Shown here in pieces: positions 53,298 through 61,725 of a DNA stretch of 64,000 nucleotides. The stretch lies in contig CAZNLJ010000010.1 of NCBI GenBank assembly GCA_964573725.1, positions 81,338 to 145,337 of the forward strand, written 5' to 3'. The translations under genes and the position numbers were made by a program. The stretch is from UBA6168 sp964573725 (GTDB taxonomy: Bacteria > Bacteroidota > Bacteroidia > Chitinophagales > Saprospiraceae). Below the pieces are notes generated by a model. That model was given only the letters and a program-made list of their open reading frames with translations. It was not told the origin of the DNA and made no database searches. How positions within the stretch are numbered: the first letter of the stretch is position 1; every line of letters starts with the position of its first letter.

Positions 53298-53996
53298 ATT
53301 TGTTCGGATTGTTTTTGTTTCCGCATGCCCGGCAGACCACCTTCCTGCTGTCCCTCCTACCCCGGTTTCCCTTCCGCCGTGCATGTTGCCTCCGACGCAG
53401 CATCCTCTTTTGCGCGGAAAAATAGCTAAATAAACCCTTCTTTTTCCATTCTGCCGACAAATAATGCCCGGCGATACCCATCTTCCCGGATACACACCGC
53501 CCCTCGGCCCTCAGTCCTTGCGAAAAAGTATTTTATACATTTAAAAATAACTTATCAACAATATTTTCAACAAATGTTGATTTTTAGAATTTTATAATTA
53601 TTCATTTGTATATTCTGATTAATTTATTTTTTTCGGAATTATAAATGGCGGAACCTAATCATTTTAGAATAAAAACCGCTATTTCCCGCAAAGGATACAG
53701 CAGGCGGTTGCAGCCGCCACCTTTTTCGGGAAGCGGCCCACGCCGGAAACCGACCACCGTCGGTACATCATGCAGCGTATCAACCCGGTAGGAGGACCCT
53801 TTGGAAATAGGATACCAGAAACAGGACTTTACCGGTCTTCCCGCTGCGCACCGCCAGGTTCCCGACAGGTTTTCCACAATTTCCTGTATGATAAAAATAA
53901 ATTTTTAAATTTATAAAAAACTGTTTTACAGTTATTTTAAAAACACTTGTACAAGAATTGAAATAGATGTTCAAGTTATCCACATAGTTATCCACA
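53298..53996. other. Candidate replication-origin region, left part (DnaA boxes + AT-rich)
   Basis: A gene-free 0.7 kb, strikingly AT-rich in 53530-53690 and 53880-53960 against a GC-rich background. It holds two perfect DnaA boxes (TTATCCACA) at 53976-53984 and 53988-53996, on the same strand, 12 bases apart centre to centre, and near-matches TTTTCCACA at 53870-53878, TTATCAACA at 53552-53560 and CAATCCACA at 53998-54006. This is the layout of a DnaA-box cluster beside an unwinding element. dnaA is not adjacent. Confidence 0.6.
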
Positions 53997-55109
53997 TCAA
54001 TCCACAATTGTTCCACTTTGGACTTTCGCCCCGGTGGGCCGGCAATGAAAGGCTACGGCCAAGGTAGCGGCCAGGAGCAACAAGGCCACCGCCTGGTGGA
54101 CTGCCCCCCAGGCGACCGGAATCCTGCCGATGCTGTTGATGACGGTGAGGATGCCCAACAGGACCTGTACGCCCAATATCACCAGCATCCGACGGATACT
54201 TTTCCGCATCCTGTCGTCGACCTGAGCCCGCCAGGCCGAACGGGCGAACAGCACCATGACCGCCGCCAACACCCAGGCGGTGAGGCGGTGCAGCAACTGG
54301 ACCACCGCCTTTACTTCCAGGGAGGATTCATAGTCCACCACCTCGGTCGCTCCCGGCAAACCGGCATCCCCCAGTAGGTTCAGGAAAAGCCGCCACTCCA
54401 ACCACAAGGGGAAATGGGGGAATACAAGTCCCGCCCGCATCCCCGCCATCAGTCCTCCGAAAAGGATCTGCACGACCAGGCACAGGGTCATCCATCGGGC
54501 CGGCGTCCATAAGCCCTGCTGCCGGGGCACGGCCGCTTGCGTTCCCCGCGCCGCCTTCAGCCATGTCCAGTAAAGGTATGCGAACAATACGGATGCGATA
54601 CCGAGATGGATGACCAGTTTGTAGGCACTGACCCAGGTCCGTTGGTCGCTGTTCAAACCGCTGGCCACCATGACCCACCCGAATACCGCCGCGGTGGCAG
54701 CCAAGGACACGACCACCCCCAACCGGCGCACCAACCATCGGGGCAACTGCCTTTTCCACAGGAAATACAGGAAAGGGACCAGGAAGACCAGTCCCATGAA
54801 CCGCGCCCACAACCGATGGCCGTATTCCCAAAAATATATCACCTTGAACTCCGCCATGGTCATGTCCGCATGGATGGATTCGTACTGCTTCCGGGCCGCC
54901 TGCCGGTATAGTCCGAAGGCTTCCTCCCAGGCCGCCTCGTCCGCCGGCGGCAAGGTGCCCTGGATGACGGCCCATTCCGTGATCGAAAGACCGGAATCCG
55001 TCAATCGGGTCACCCCTCCGACCACGACCTGCACGAATACCATGGCCACTCCCAGCCACAGCCAGTTCCGGACCGCACCGGAAACTTCCTCCTTCTTGCG
55101 CGCTGCCAT
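53997..55109 (-). CDS. ctaA: Heme A synthase (COX15/CtaA family)
   Basis: A 370-residue inner-membrane enzyme converting heme O to heme A for cytochrome oxidase. About eight hydrophobic spans are visible. The four conserved His motifs are in EYGHRLWARFMG, YKLVIHLGIAS, LLHRLTAWVLA and GAVHQAVALLLLA. The N-terminus has VTRLTDSGLSITEW, a conserved periplasmic loop, also typical. It is long for CtaA because of loops seen in COX15-type proteins. The gene sits between two DnaA-box regions: its stop codon touches the left one and its promoter lies near the right one. Confidence 0.92.
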   Translation of the reverse strand: MAARKKEEVSGAVRNWLWLGVAMVFVQVVVGGVTRLTDSGLSITEWAVIQGTLPPADEAAWEEAFGLYRQAARKQYESIHADMTMAEFKVIYFWEYGHRLWARFMGLVFLVPFLYFLWKRQLPRWLVRRLGVVVSLAATAAVFGWVMVASGLNSDQRTWVSAYKLVIHLGIASVLFAYLYWTWLKAARGTQAAVPRQQGLWTPARWMTLCLVVQILFGGLMAGMRAGLVFPHFPLWLEWRLFLNLLGDAGLPGATEVVDYESSLEVKAVVQLLHRLTAWVLAAVMVLFARSAWRAQVDDRMRKSIRRMLVILGVQVLLGILTVINSIGRIPVAWGAVHQAVALLLLAATLAVAFHCRPTGAKVQSGTIVD

Positions 55110-55788
55110 ATGTCTATTTTTTTGAAGCGGCCCCCGGATCCGTTCCTACCCGTCCCGAAGCACGGACAGGTCCTGCGATCCGCGCCGCCTGGCCACTTTG
55201 CAAAACTAAAGTTTTCCGGCCGCCCGCAGTACGGCCTGTTCCCGGCTTATTCTTTCCGGAACCATCACCCGACCCGTTATCCACCATCCTTTTCCACCGT
55301 GTATAATCATCAATATTGATTTTTTTTTAAAAAAAGGGAAAATTTCCCTCTTATTAAGGGTGTTGGTTTGTGTACAAAAAAGCGGACGTTTCCTTGGAAT
55401 TTGATAACTTCGGTTTTTATACCGTCTTTTCCACAGCCTGCCAACAACACGCTTTCCGATTTTTCCGCCCTTTGCATGCCTTATCCACAAACTGTAGATA
55501 AATGCAACCGGGATAAATTCATGGTCCCGCCTCGGGGGATAACTTTTTCCGCCATGTCGAAAAGCGGGGTGTATTCCACAGCACCGGGACCTAATGTGTA
55601 CGATTCCTCCTATTGTGTACCGACCCCGCTGGGGATAACGCCGGATAACTTCCCCTTTCCCCACACCTGTCCACATCGGCAGGGTGGATTTCTGCCCCCG
55701 GCGGCCCGCCTGCCGTCGATTTGGACAAACATTATTTATATAAATTTTATCCTATCATACAAATATCTATAAACAAATAATTTGAGTC
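55110..55788. other. Candidate replication-origin region, right part (DnaA boxes)
   Basis: A gene-free 0.68 kb. It holds one perfect DnaA box TTATCCACA at 55481-55489, a one-mismatch TTTTCCACA at 55427-55435 and an inverted one-mismatch TGTAGATAA at 55493-55501. Several GGATAA and TCCACA fragments follow to 55675. An AT-rich block (about 55728-55785) ends just before the next gene. It may be a second DnaA-binding part of the origin. Confidence 0.5.
55201..55208 (-). promoter_or_regulatory. -7 promoter element for the heme A synthase gene
   Basis: Minus-strand TAGTTTTG matches TAnnTTTG, about 92 bases before the start. Confidence 0.4.
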
Positions 55789-56466
55789 ATGTGCGGAAGA
55801 TTCTCACTGGCTGTCTCCAAATCCGTCCTCCAGCAACAATTACCATTCCTGGAGTTATCGGAAGAACCGGAACCCAGCTACAACATCGCGCCGACACAGC
55901 AGGCCTGGGTGGTGGTGGACGGCGGCCGGCCCCGCCTGGTCCCCATGGTTTGGGGCCTGGTGCCGCATTGGTCGCAGGACGGTCGGAACGACGGCCTCTT
56001 GATCAATGCCCGGGCGGAAGGAATCGCCGCCAAACCTTCCTTCCGGATCCCGTTCCGGCAGCGGCGTTGCCTGGTCCCGGCGGACAGTTTCTACGAATGG
56101 CGAAAGGAGGGCCGGCAAAAGATACCTTACCGGATTTTGCGTAAGGACCGCCGCCTGTTGTTTTTTGCGGGGATCTGGGATGTATGGGAGGGCGCCGCCG
56201 CCCCCCTGCATACTTTTTCCATCATCACCACCGAAGCGAGCAGAGAAATGTCCCACCTGCACAATCGGATGCCGGTCATGCTGAACAACGAGAACGACCA
56301 ACGCCACTGGCTCCGTTCCGACAGGCTGGAAGACCTGCTCCTGTTGGTTCGTTTTCCGCAGGACGAGGTGCTGGACATGTACCGTGTGTCCACTTCGGTG
56401 AATAGTCCGGCCCACAACTATCCCGGACTGCACGAACCGGTGCAGGAGCCGCCTCTCCTTTTTTAG
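55789..56466 (+). CDS. yedK: SOS response-associated peptidase (YedK/HMCES, SRAP)
   Basis: A 225-residue SRAP-domain protein. C2 directly after the start Met (MCGRFSL) forms a thiazolidine crosslink with abasic sites in single-stranded DNA, protecting them. Other catalytic residues are in SYNIAPTQ (Asn), DSFYEWRK (Glu) and HLHNRMPVML (His). The protein is cytosolic and acts on ssDNA at replication forks. It sits just right of the DnaA-box region. Length equals the family norm. Autocatalytic removal of Met1 exposes the cysteine. Confidence 0.94.
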   Translation: MCGRFSLAVSKSVLQQQLPFLELSEEPEPSYNIAPTQQAWVVVDGGRPRLVPMVWGLVPHWSQDGRNDGLLINARAEGIAAKPSFRIPFRQRRCLVPADSFYEWRKEGRQKIPYRILRKDRRLLFFAGIWDVWEGAAAPLHTFSIITTEASREMSHLHNRMPVMLNNENDQRHWLRSDRLEDLLLLVRFPQDEVLDMYRVSTSVNSPAHNYPGLHEPVQEPPLLF

Positions 56467-56727
56467 GAAAGCAACCTCCCGTCGGCCAAGGATTCGCAGG
56501 CACCTAAATTTCAGCGGGAAGTTTCATACCAAGAAGGCCTGGAATGACGTTCCTTGTCTGAAGAAACCCTCGGGATCTCCGGCCGGAGGCTTGGTCCGCC
56601 GACAGGACGGGCGGACCAAACCGGGCCGGAACCGGGGAATGGACCGTATGCAAGGCGGTCCTCAGCGGAGATGGGACAGGTACTGCCGGTCACATGATCC
56701 GACCTCAGGAAACCAAAAAGAGAACAG

Positions 56728-58284
56728 ATGTTGGTAAAGACCTATGCTGCGGCCGTCCATGGGGTGGACGCACAGACCATCACCGTGGAGGTGAGCGCGG
56801 GAGGACAGCCTGCCGGAAACGGCCCTTTCTACTTTCTGGTCGGTTTGCCGGACAACGCGGTCAAGGAAGGATTCCAGCGTATAGAGGCCGCGATGAAGAG
56901 CTGCCGATACCAGATGTTGCGGCTGAAAATGATTGTCAACCTGGCGCCGGCGGACCTCCGTAAGGAAGGTTCCTCCTACGACCTCCCGATTGCGGTCGGG
57001 ATTTTGGCCGCCACCGACCAGATCAATCCACAATCCGTCGATTCGTTCATGATGATGGGGGAACTGTCGCTCGACGGCAGCCTGCGCCCCATCAAGGGGG
57101 CACTTCCGATTGCGATCCTGGCCCGGGAACAGCGCTACAAGGGTATCCTGCTTCCCAAGCAGAACGCCCGGGAGGCGGCCATCGTCAGCGGATTGGATGT
57201 GTACGGCATCGGCAACCTGTCGGAAGCCATCGATTTTCTCGAAGGCAGAACAATCCTGCAACCGGTCCGGGTGGATACCCGGGCGGAATTCCTGGCGAGC
57301 CGGGAAATTTTCAACATCGATTTTTCGGATGTAAAAGGGCAGGAAAACGTCAAAAGGGCCTTGGAAATAGCGGCTGCAGGCGGGCATAACGCCATCCTGA
57401 TCGGCCCGCCGGGTGCCGGCAAGACGATGCTGGCGAGCCGTATGCCATCCATCCTGCCCCCGCTTTCCTTGCTGGAGGCGCTCGAAACGACCAAGATACA
57501 TTCCGTTTCCGGCATCCTGCCGGCTGAAGCGTCCCTCATCGCGAATCGTCCTTTCCGTTCTCCCCACCATACCATCAGCGATGTCGCCCTGGTAGGCGGG
57601 GGATCCATCCCGATGCCGGGAGAGATTTCCCTGGCCCACAACGGGGTGTTGTTTCTGGACGAACTGCCGGAATTCAAGCGTTCGGTGCTGGAGGTCATGC
57701 GCCAACCGATGGAGGAACGCCGGGTAACCATATCAAGGGCGAAATTCACCATCGATTATCCGGCGAACTTCATGCTGGTTGCCTCGATGAATCCTTGTCC
57801 TTGCGGATATTACAACCATCCTTCCAAACCCTGTGTCTGCGGCCCCGGGGTCGTCAAACGCTATTTGGGGAAAATTTCCGGCCCCTTGCTCGACCGAATC
57901 GACCTTCACGTCGAGGTGACGCCCGTTTCTTACGACGAGTTGTCGCGGTACGAGGTGGTGACGCGCGGCAGCACGGAAATCGCCGCCGCCGTGGTCAAGG
58001 CCCGGTCCATACAGGAAGCCCGGTTCGAGTCCTATCCCGGTGTATACTGCAACGCACAAATGCCCGGCAGGCTTGTCCGGGAGGTATGCCGGCTCAGTTC
58101 CTCCGGCAGGGCCTTGTTGAAAAGGGCGATGGAAGTGCAACGGCTGTCGGCAAGGGCTTACGACCGTATATTGAAGGTGGCCCGTACCAGTGCGGACCTG
58201 GCTGGCTGCCGGGACATCGGCATGGAACACCTGGCGGAGGCCATCCAGTACCGAAGCCTGGACCGCGAGGGCTGGGCCGGCTGA
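56728..58284 (+). CDS. comM: YifB/ComM-type Mg-chelatase-like AAA+ ATPase
   Basis: A 518-residue protein. N-terminal Lon-protease-like S16 fold region (about 1-170, FYFLVGLPDNAVKEGF, LAPADLRKEGSSYDLPIAVG) and the AAA+ core with Walker A LIGPPGAGKTMLASRM, Walker B VLFLDELPEF, and zinc-like CPCGYYNHPSKPCVC. ComM is a branch-migration helicase that helps integrate DNA in natural transformation; many genomes carry it without competence genes. No com genes are nearby here. The start at 56728 fits (MLVKTYAAAVHGVDAQ). Confidence 0.92.
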   Translation: MLVKTYAAAVHGVDAQTITVEVSAGGQPAGNGPFYFLVGLPDNAVKEGFQRIEAAMKSCRYQMLRLKMIVNLAPADLRKEGSSYDLPIAVGILAATDQINPQSVDSFMMMGELSLDGSLRPIKGALPIAILAREQRYKGILLPKQNAREAAIVSGLDVYGIGNLSEAIDFLEGRTILQPVRVDTRAEFLASREIFNIDFSDVKGQENVKRALEIAAAGGHNAILIGPPGAGKTMLASRMPSILPPLSLLEALETTKIHSVSGILPAEASLIANRPFRSPHHTISDVALVGGGSIPMPGEISLAHNGVLFLDELPEFKRSVLEVMRQPMEERRVTISRAKFTIDYPANFMLVASMNPCPCGYYNHPSKPCVCGPGVVKRYLGKISGPLLDRIDLHVEVTPVSYDELSRYEVVTRGSTEIAAAVVKARSIQEARFESYPGVYCNAQMPGRLVREVCRLSSSGRALLKRAMEVQRLSARAYDRILKVARTSADLAGCRDIGMEHLAEAIQYRSLDREGWAG

Positions 58285-58369
58285 GGCCCTTCCGGCACCG
58301 CCGCGCCGGAAGCCCCGTGGATCGGTCCAGGCATGGTCCCGTGTCCTTGCCTGGTGTGCGCCTTCCGGA

Positions 58370-59404
58370 TCAGCCGATGCCGTAGGCGCCGTAATAGGCG
58401 GCACCGAGCAGGGCGGTATGCTGGTTCTTGATCAGGTAGACCGGCATGGATTCCAGCAGGGGCCGGAGCCTGCCCACCTGAAAGAAATGCCGGAGGAATA
58501 TATCCTGCTGGTAGGCATCCCAAATTTTCGGCGGGATACCGCCGCCGATGTATAGCCCGCCGGTACTTTTCATCTTCAGGGCCAGATTGGACGCCTCGAT
58601 CGCCAGGTACCGGGTGAAAAGGGCAATGGTCTCCTGACAGATGAGGTATCCTTCCTGGGCACCCTGGCCGATGGCACCCGCCTTGTCACCCGCCTTGATC
58701 TTTTTCTTCACGGCACCGGGTACTTCCATGCCTTGACTTTCGTGGAGGTAGTCGAAAATGGTGGCGATTCCCATGCCCGATACCAGCCGTTCCCAACTGA
58801 CATGCCCGAACCTGACCTGCAGGTAGGAGTATAAATCCTGGTCGAATATATTGCGGGATGCGAAATCGGTATGTCCGCCCTCCGTATCGAAGGGGTGGAA
58901 TGCCCGGCCGTCCCAATACAGGCCCGCTTCCCCCAGGCCTGTTCCGGGAGCGATGATGGCGGCATTACCGGGTATGGTGGCCGCAGGCTGGTAGATGGGT
59001 CTGATGTCATCGGAGGTCAGGGCGGCGAGTCCGTACCCAATTCCCTGCAGGTCGTTGATGAGGGAGACCTGTTCCACGCCGGTGGCGACCTGCAGCTCTT
59101 TTGCGTCTATGATCCAGTCGAGGTTGGTCATGTGCACCTGGCCGTCCTGTACGGGACCTGCGACGGCGAAACACAAACGGTCCGGCCGGGGGCCCGCTGC
59201 GGTGAAATCCGACACCATCGCCGTGAAAGTGGCCCACTCCTGCGATTTGTAAATCTGTTCCCGGACAATCCGGAAGCTTCCGTGGTCCACTTCGAAAAGC
59301 GCCATATGGGTTTTGGTGCCGCCGGAATCGGCGGCCAGGATGTGCTGGTGTCCCGGTGCACGGTCCTTCCCGGAAAAGGCGATGGGTATGCGGAGATTTT
59401 CCAT
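58370..59404 (-). CDS. glk: Glucokinase (E. coli Glk family)
   Basis: A 344-residue ATP-dependent glucose kinase of the PF02685 type. The phosphate-binding loop is ILAADSGGTKTHMALFEV; the substrate-binding region has LINDLQGIGYGL and IIAPGTGLGEAGLY, then the FDTEGGHTDFA segment; the C-terminus has GGLYIGGGIPPKI. It phosphorylates glucose in the cytosol. The N-terminal 20 residues (MENLRIPIAFSGKDRAPG) are an extension relative to the E. coli enzyme. Its putative promoter is 283 bases upstream, giving a long leader. Confidence 0.9.
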   Translation of the reverse strand: MENLRIPIAFSGKDRAPGHQHILAADSGGTKTHMALFEVDHGSFRIVREQIYKSQEWATFTAMVSDFTAAGPRPDRLCFAVAGPVQDGQVHMTNLDWIIDAKELQVATGVEQVSLINDLQGIGYGLAALTSDDIRPIYQPAATIPGNAAIIAPGTGLGEAGLYWDGRAFHPFDTEGGHTDFASRNIFDQDLYSYLQVRFGHVSWERLVSGMGIATIFDYLHESQGMEVPGAVKKKIKAGDKAGAIGQGAQEGYLICQETIALFTRYLAIEASNLALKMKSTGGLYIGGGIPPKIWDAYQQDIFLRHFFQVGRLRPLLESMPVYLIKNQHTALLGAAYYGAYGIG

Positions 59405-59686
59405 GGTTTGGTTGTCAGTTTGCAGCTGGTGCGGAAATGTGCTTGTGAAACGGGGCTTGTCCGGGGCATGCCGGCCGGCCGCATTTTTCCCGCTTGCTTA
59501 CCGGCCGTCCGATGCCCGGACCATATCCTTGTCTCCGGTCCGCGAACGTTCCGACCGCCGGCAGGGACCTCCTTCCGGGTGCCCAGGGCAAAGGGAATGT
59601 GCGCCTGTCCGTCCGGAATCCGGGGGAAGTGGTCGTGACCTGTTCGGAAAAAGGGAGCTCCGGGTACGATCCGTTTCAAATTGGTG

Positions 59687-59694
59687 CAAAAATA
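59687..59694 (-). promoter_or_regulatory. -7 promoter element for glk
   Basis: Minus-strand TATTTTTG matches TAnnTTTG. Confidence 0.4.
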
Positions 59695-59740
59695 CCGACC
59701 GGGTTACAACTTTATCCAAAAAAATACGGGAGCGGGCCGC

Positions 59741-59748
59741 TAATTTTG
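59741..59748 (+). promoter_or_regulatory. -7 promoter element for the exonuclease III gene
   Basis: TAATTTTG matches TAnnTTTG, about 112 bases before the start at 59860. Confidence 0.42.
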
Positions 59749-59859
59749 TCTCGGTCGCCGGCATGGGGCCGGTACCGGCCCCGAATCCTGTCGACAACCC
59801 GCGGAGGCGTGTGGATTCCGGGGGCATCTCGTGTCGAACACCCGATAAAAATCAAATAC

Positions 59860-60636
59860 ATGGCTATTTCCATTGTCAGTTACAACGTCAACGGCATCCG
59901 ATCCGCCCTACAGAAAAACCTGGCCACCTGGCTGGCGGAAACCCGGCCCGATATCGTTTGCCTGCAGGAGACCAAAGCGCAACCCGGGCAGGTGGACTTG
60001 TCCTTTGCCGAGAACCTCGGCTACGTGTGCCATTGGAATCCGGCGGTAAAGAAAGGATACAGCGGCGTCATGACCCTTTCCAGGACGGAGCCGACCTATG
60101 TGGGCATCGGTTGCGGCCAAGCGCTGTTCGACGAGGAGGGCCGGGTATTGCGGACGGATTTCGGGGACTGGACCCTGCTCAACTGTTATTTTCCTTCGGG
60201 AACCACGGGAGATGCCCGGCAACAGGTGAAGTATGAATTCCTGGATTATTTCTTCGACTGGATACGGGAACTGAAAAAGGAGCGGCCGAAGCTCATTGTC
60301 GTGGGTGATTACAATATCGCCCATACGGACAAGGACATCCACAACCCGAAGGGCAACCAGCAGTCCTCCGGATTCCTGCCGGAGGAGCGGGCCTGGATGA
60401 CCAAATGGTTCGACAGCGGGTTCCGCGACGCTTTCCGGACGGTGCATCCCGATAAGGTCGAGTACAGTTGGTGGAGCTTCCGGGCCAATGCGCGGGCCAA
60501 CAACAAAGGGTGGCGCATCGATTACCAATCTGTCACCGAAAACATATCCGGCCGGGTCAGCGAGGTGCGGCACCTCGGGGACATCGTCCATTCCGACCAT
60601 TGTCCGGTTTGGATGGACATCGCCCTGGATGATTGA
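59860..60636 (+). CDS. xth: Exodeoxyribonuclease III (AP endonuclease)
   Basis: A 258-residue exonuclease III/APE1-like enzyme for base-excision repair. The N-terminal VSYNVNGIRSAL, metal-binding E in CLQETKAQ, active-site DYNIAHTDKDIHNP, the DNA-binding WWSFRANARANNKGWRIDY and the terminal VHSDHCPVWMDI are the family blocks. The start at 59860 (MAISIVSYNVNG) is standard; the extension from 59494 is proline/arginine-rich and rejected. It is monocistronic, with a short gap to the convergent ribA gene. Confidence 0.94.
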   Translation: MAISIVSYNVNGIRSALQKNLATWLAETRPDIVCLQETKAQPGQVDLSFAENLGYVCHWNPAVKKGYSGVMTLSRTEPTYVGIGCGQALFDEEGRVLRTDFGDWTLLNCYFPSGTTGDARQQVKYEFLDYFFDWIRELKKERPKLIVVGDYNIAHTDKDIHNPKGNQQSSGFLPEERAWMTKWFDSGFRDAFRTVHPDKVEYSWWSFRANARANNKGWRIDYQSVTENISGRVSEVRHLGDIVHSDHCPVWMDIALDD

Positions 60637-60758
60637 GCCGGCACGGGGATGGGCGCGACCGGCGGGGATACGCACCCGATGTCCGGAGCGGACCCGGTAT
60701 TCCTTGCGTTATGGCACGGTTATTCTGCCAAAGGGTTTATATTTGAGAACGGGGATTT

Positions 60759-61346
60759 TCAGAAGCCGAGCAGATGCCCCATGAGCTCCTTTTTGGCGGA
60801 CAGATATCCCATATTGTCCGTCTTGGGCTGTACGAGGAGGGGGATGCGGCTGACTATTTCGATGCCGGCCTGCTCCATGGCTTCGATTTTGAGCGGATTA
60901 TTGGTGAGCAAATGCACCTTATTGACCTGTAGGTCGTTCAAGATGGTGACCGCCAGGTCATATTGCCGGGCATCCACTTCGAAACCCAGGTGGGTGTTGG
61001 CATCTGCGGTGTTGAGGCCTTCGTTTTCCTGCAGGTTGTATGCCTTGAGCTTGTTGATGAGGCCGATGCCTCTTCCTTCCTGGCGGAGGTAGATGACGAC
61101 CCCGCCTTTTTCGGCGGCCAGTCGGAGCGCCATATCGAGTTGTTCCCCGCAATCGCAGCGATGGGAGTGGAAGATGTCCCCGGTCATACATTCGGAATGG
61201 ATGCGGACGAAGACGGGGAGGGAGGGGTCGAAGGATTCGTGTACCAAGGCCACATGGGGGGTCGGGTCTTCCGATGAACCGGAATAAGCGAGGATGGTGA
61301 AACGGCCCCAATCGGTCGGTAAGGAGGCTTCAACTTGTCTGTACAT
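60759..61346 (-). CDS. ribA: GTP cyclohydrolase II
   Basis: A 195-residue stand-alone GTP cyclohydrolase II, starting riboflavin synthesis. The Zn ligands are CMTGDIFHSHRCDCG (C-x10-C-x-C), the GTP-binding motif is LRQEGRGIGLINKLKAY, and the DANTHLGFEVDARQYD-like segment follows. It lacks the DHBP synthase domain that many bacterial RibA proteins have at the N-terminus. It is monocistronic, with no FMN riboswitch visible in the 47-base leader implied by its promoter. Confidence 0.93.
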   Translation of the reverse strand: MYRQVEASLPTDWGRFTILAYSGSSEDPTPHVALVHESFDPSLPVFVRIHSECMTGDIFHSHRCDCGEQLDMALRLAAEKGGVVIYLRQEGRGIGLINKLKAYNLQENEGLNTADANTHLGFEVDARQYDLAVTILNDLQVNKVHLLTNNPLKIEAMEQAGIEIVSRIPLLVQPKTDNMGYLSAKKELMGHLLGF

Positions 61347-61393
61347 GGTCGTATTGCTTGGTATCGTTAACATCCGACGGGGTGTTATGGTTG

Positions 61394-61401
61394 CAAAAAT
61401 A
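61394..61401 (-). promoter_or_regulatory. -7 promoter element for ribA
   Basis: Minus-strand TATTTTTG matches TAnnTTTG, about 48 bases before the ribA start. Confidence 0.42.
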
Positions 61402-61529
61402 CAATTCTCCTCCTTAGCGGACGGCATGCCCCGGTCGGTCCCGGCGGTTTCCGGTCCGGCGGAAAGAAGGGATGCGGGCCGGCCATCCAAGGTTTGGGTG
61501 GCGTAGGGATCGAATTGCGGTTCCTCCAT

Positions 61530-61561
61530 TTTGGCATAGAATAAGTTTTGTGCTATTTTTG
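61530..61561 (+). promoter_or_regulatory. -33/-7 promoter for hppA
   Basis: TTTG at 61530-61533, then 20 bases, then TATTTTTG at 61554-61561. This is the best-spaced Bacteroidota-type promoter I found. Confidence 0.55.
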
Positions 61562-61591
61562 CGGGCCAAAACGGGAAATCTGCTGGCCAGG

Positions 61592-61646
61592 CAGGCAGTT
61601 GGAGGTGAAATGTACCGCCGAAGGTATGCCCACCTGCAACTGCCTG
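61592..61646 (+). promoter_or_regulatory. Structured leader hairpin of hppA
   Basis: CAGGCAGTTGGAGGTG (61592-61607) pairs with CACCTGCAACTGCCTG (61631-61646), 15 of 16 positions complementary. The 23-base loop contains a smaller TACC/GGTA stem (61613-61616 with 61623-61626). No riboswitch class was recognised. It lies between the promoter and the start codon at 61726. Confidence 0.5.
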
Positions 61647-61725
61647 TTGATTTTACGGACCAACCGGTTGCCGGCCATTCGATAGACCCTTCCAAATTTC
61701 TTCAAATTTTAAACAAAGTGAAATC

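Larger units (their letters stand above)
59405..59859. other. Divergent intergenic region (glk / xth)
   Basis: A 455-base region. It holds putative -7 boxes in both directions at 59687-59694 (minus) and 59741-59748 (plus). No recognisable gene was found. Confidence 0.45.
61347..61725. other. Divergent intergenic region (ribA / hppA)
   Basis: A 379-base region. It holds a minus-strand promoter for ribA (61394-61401), a -33/-7 promoter for hppA (61530-61561) and an hppA leader with a strong potential hairpin (61592-61646). Confidence 0.5.

Noticed and set aside
58019..58040. tRNA T-loop-like GGTTCGAGTCC
   Set aside because: It lies within the comM coding frame and no tRNA fold surrounds it.
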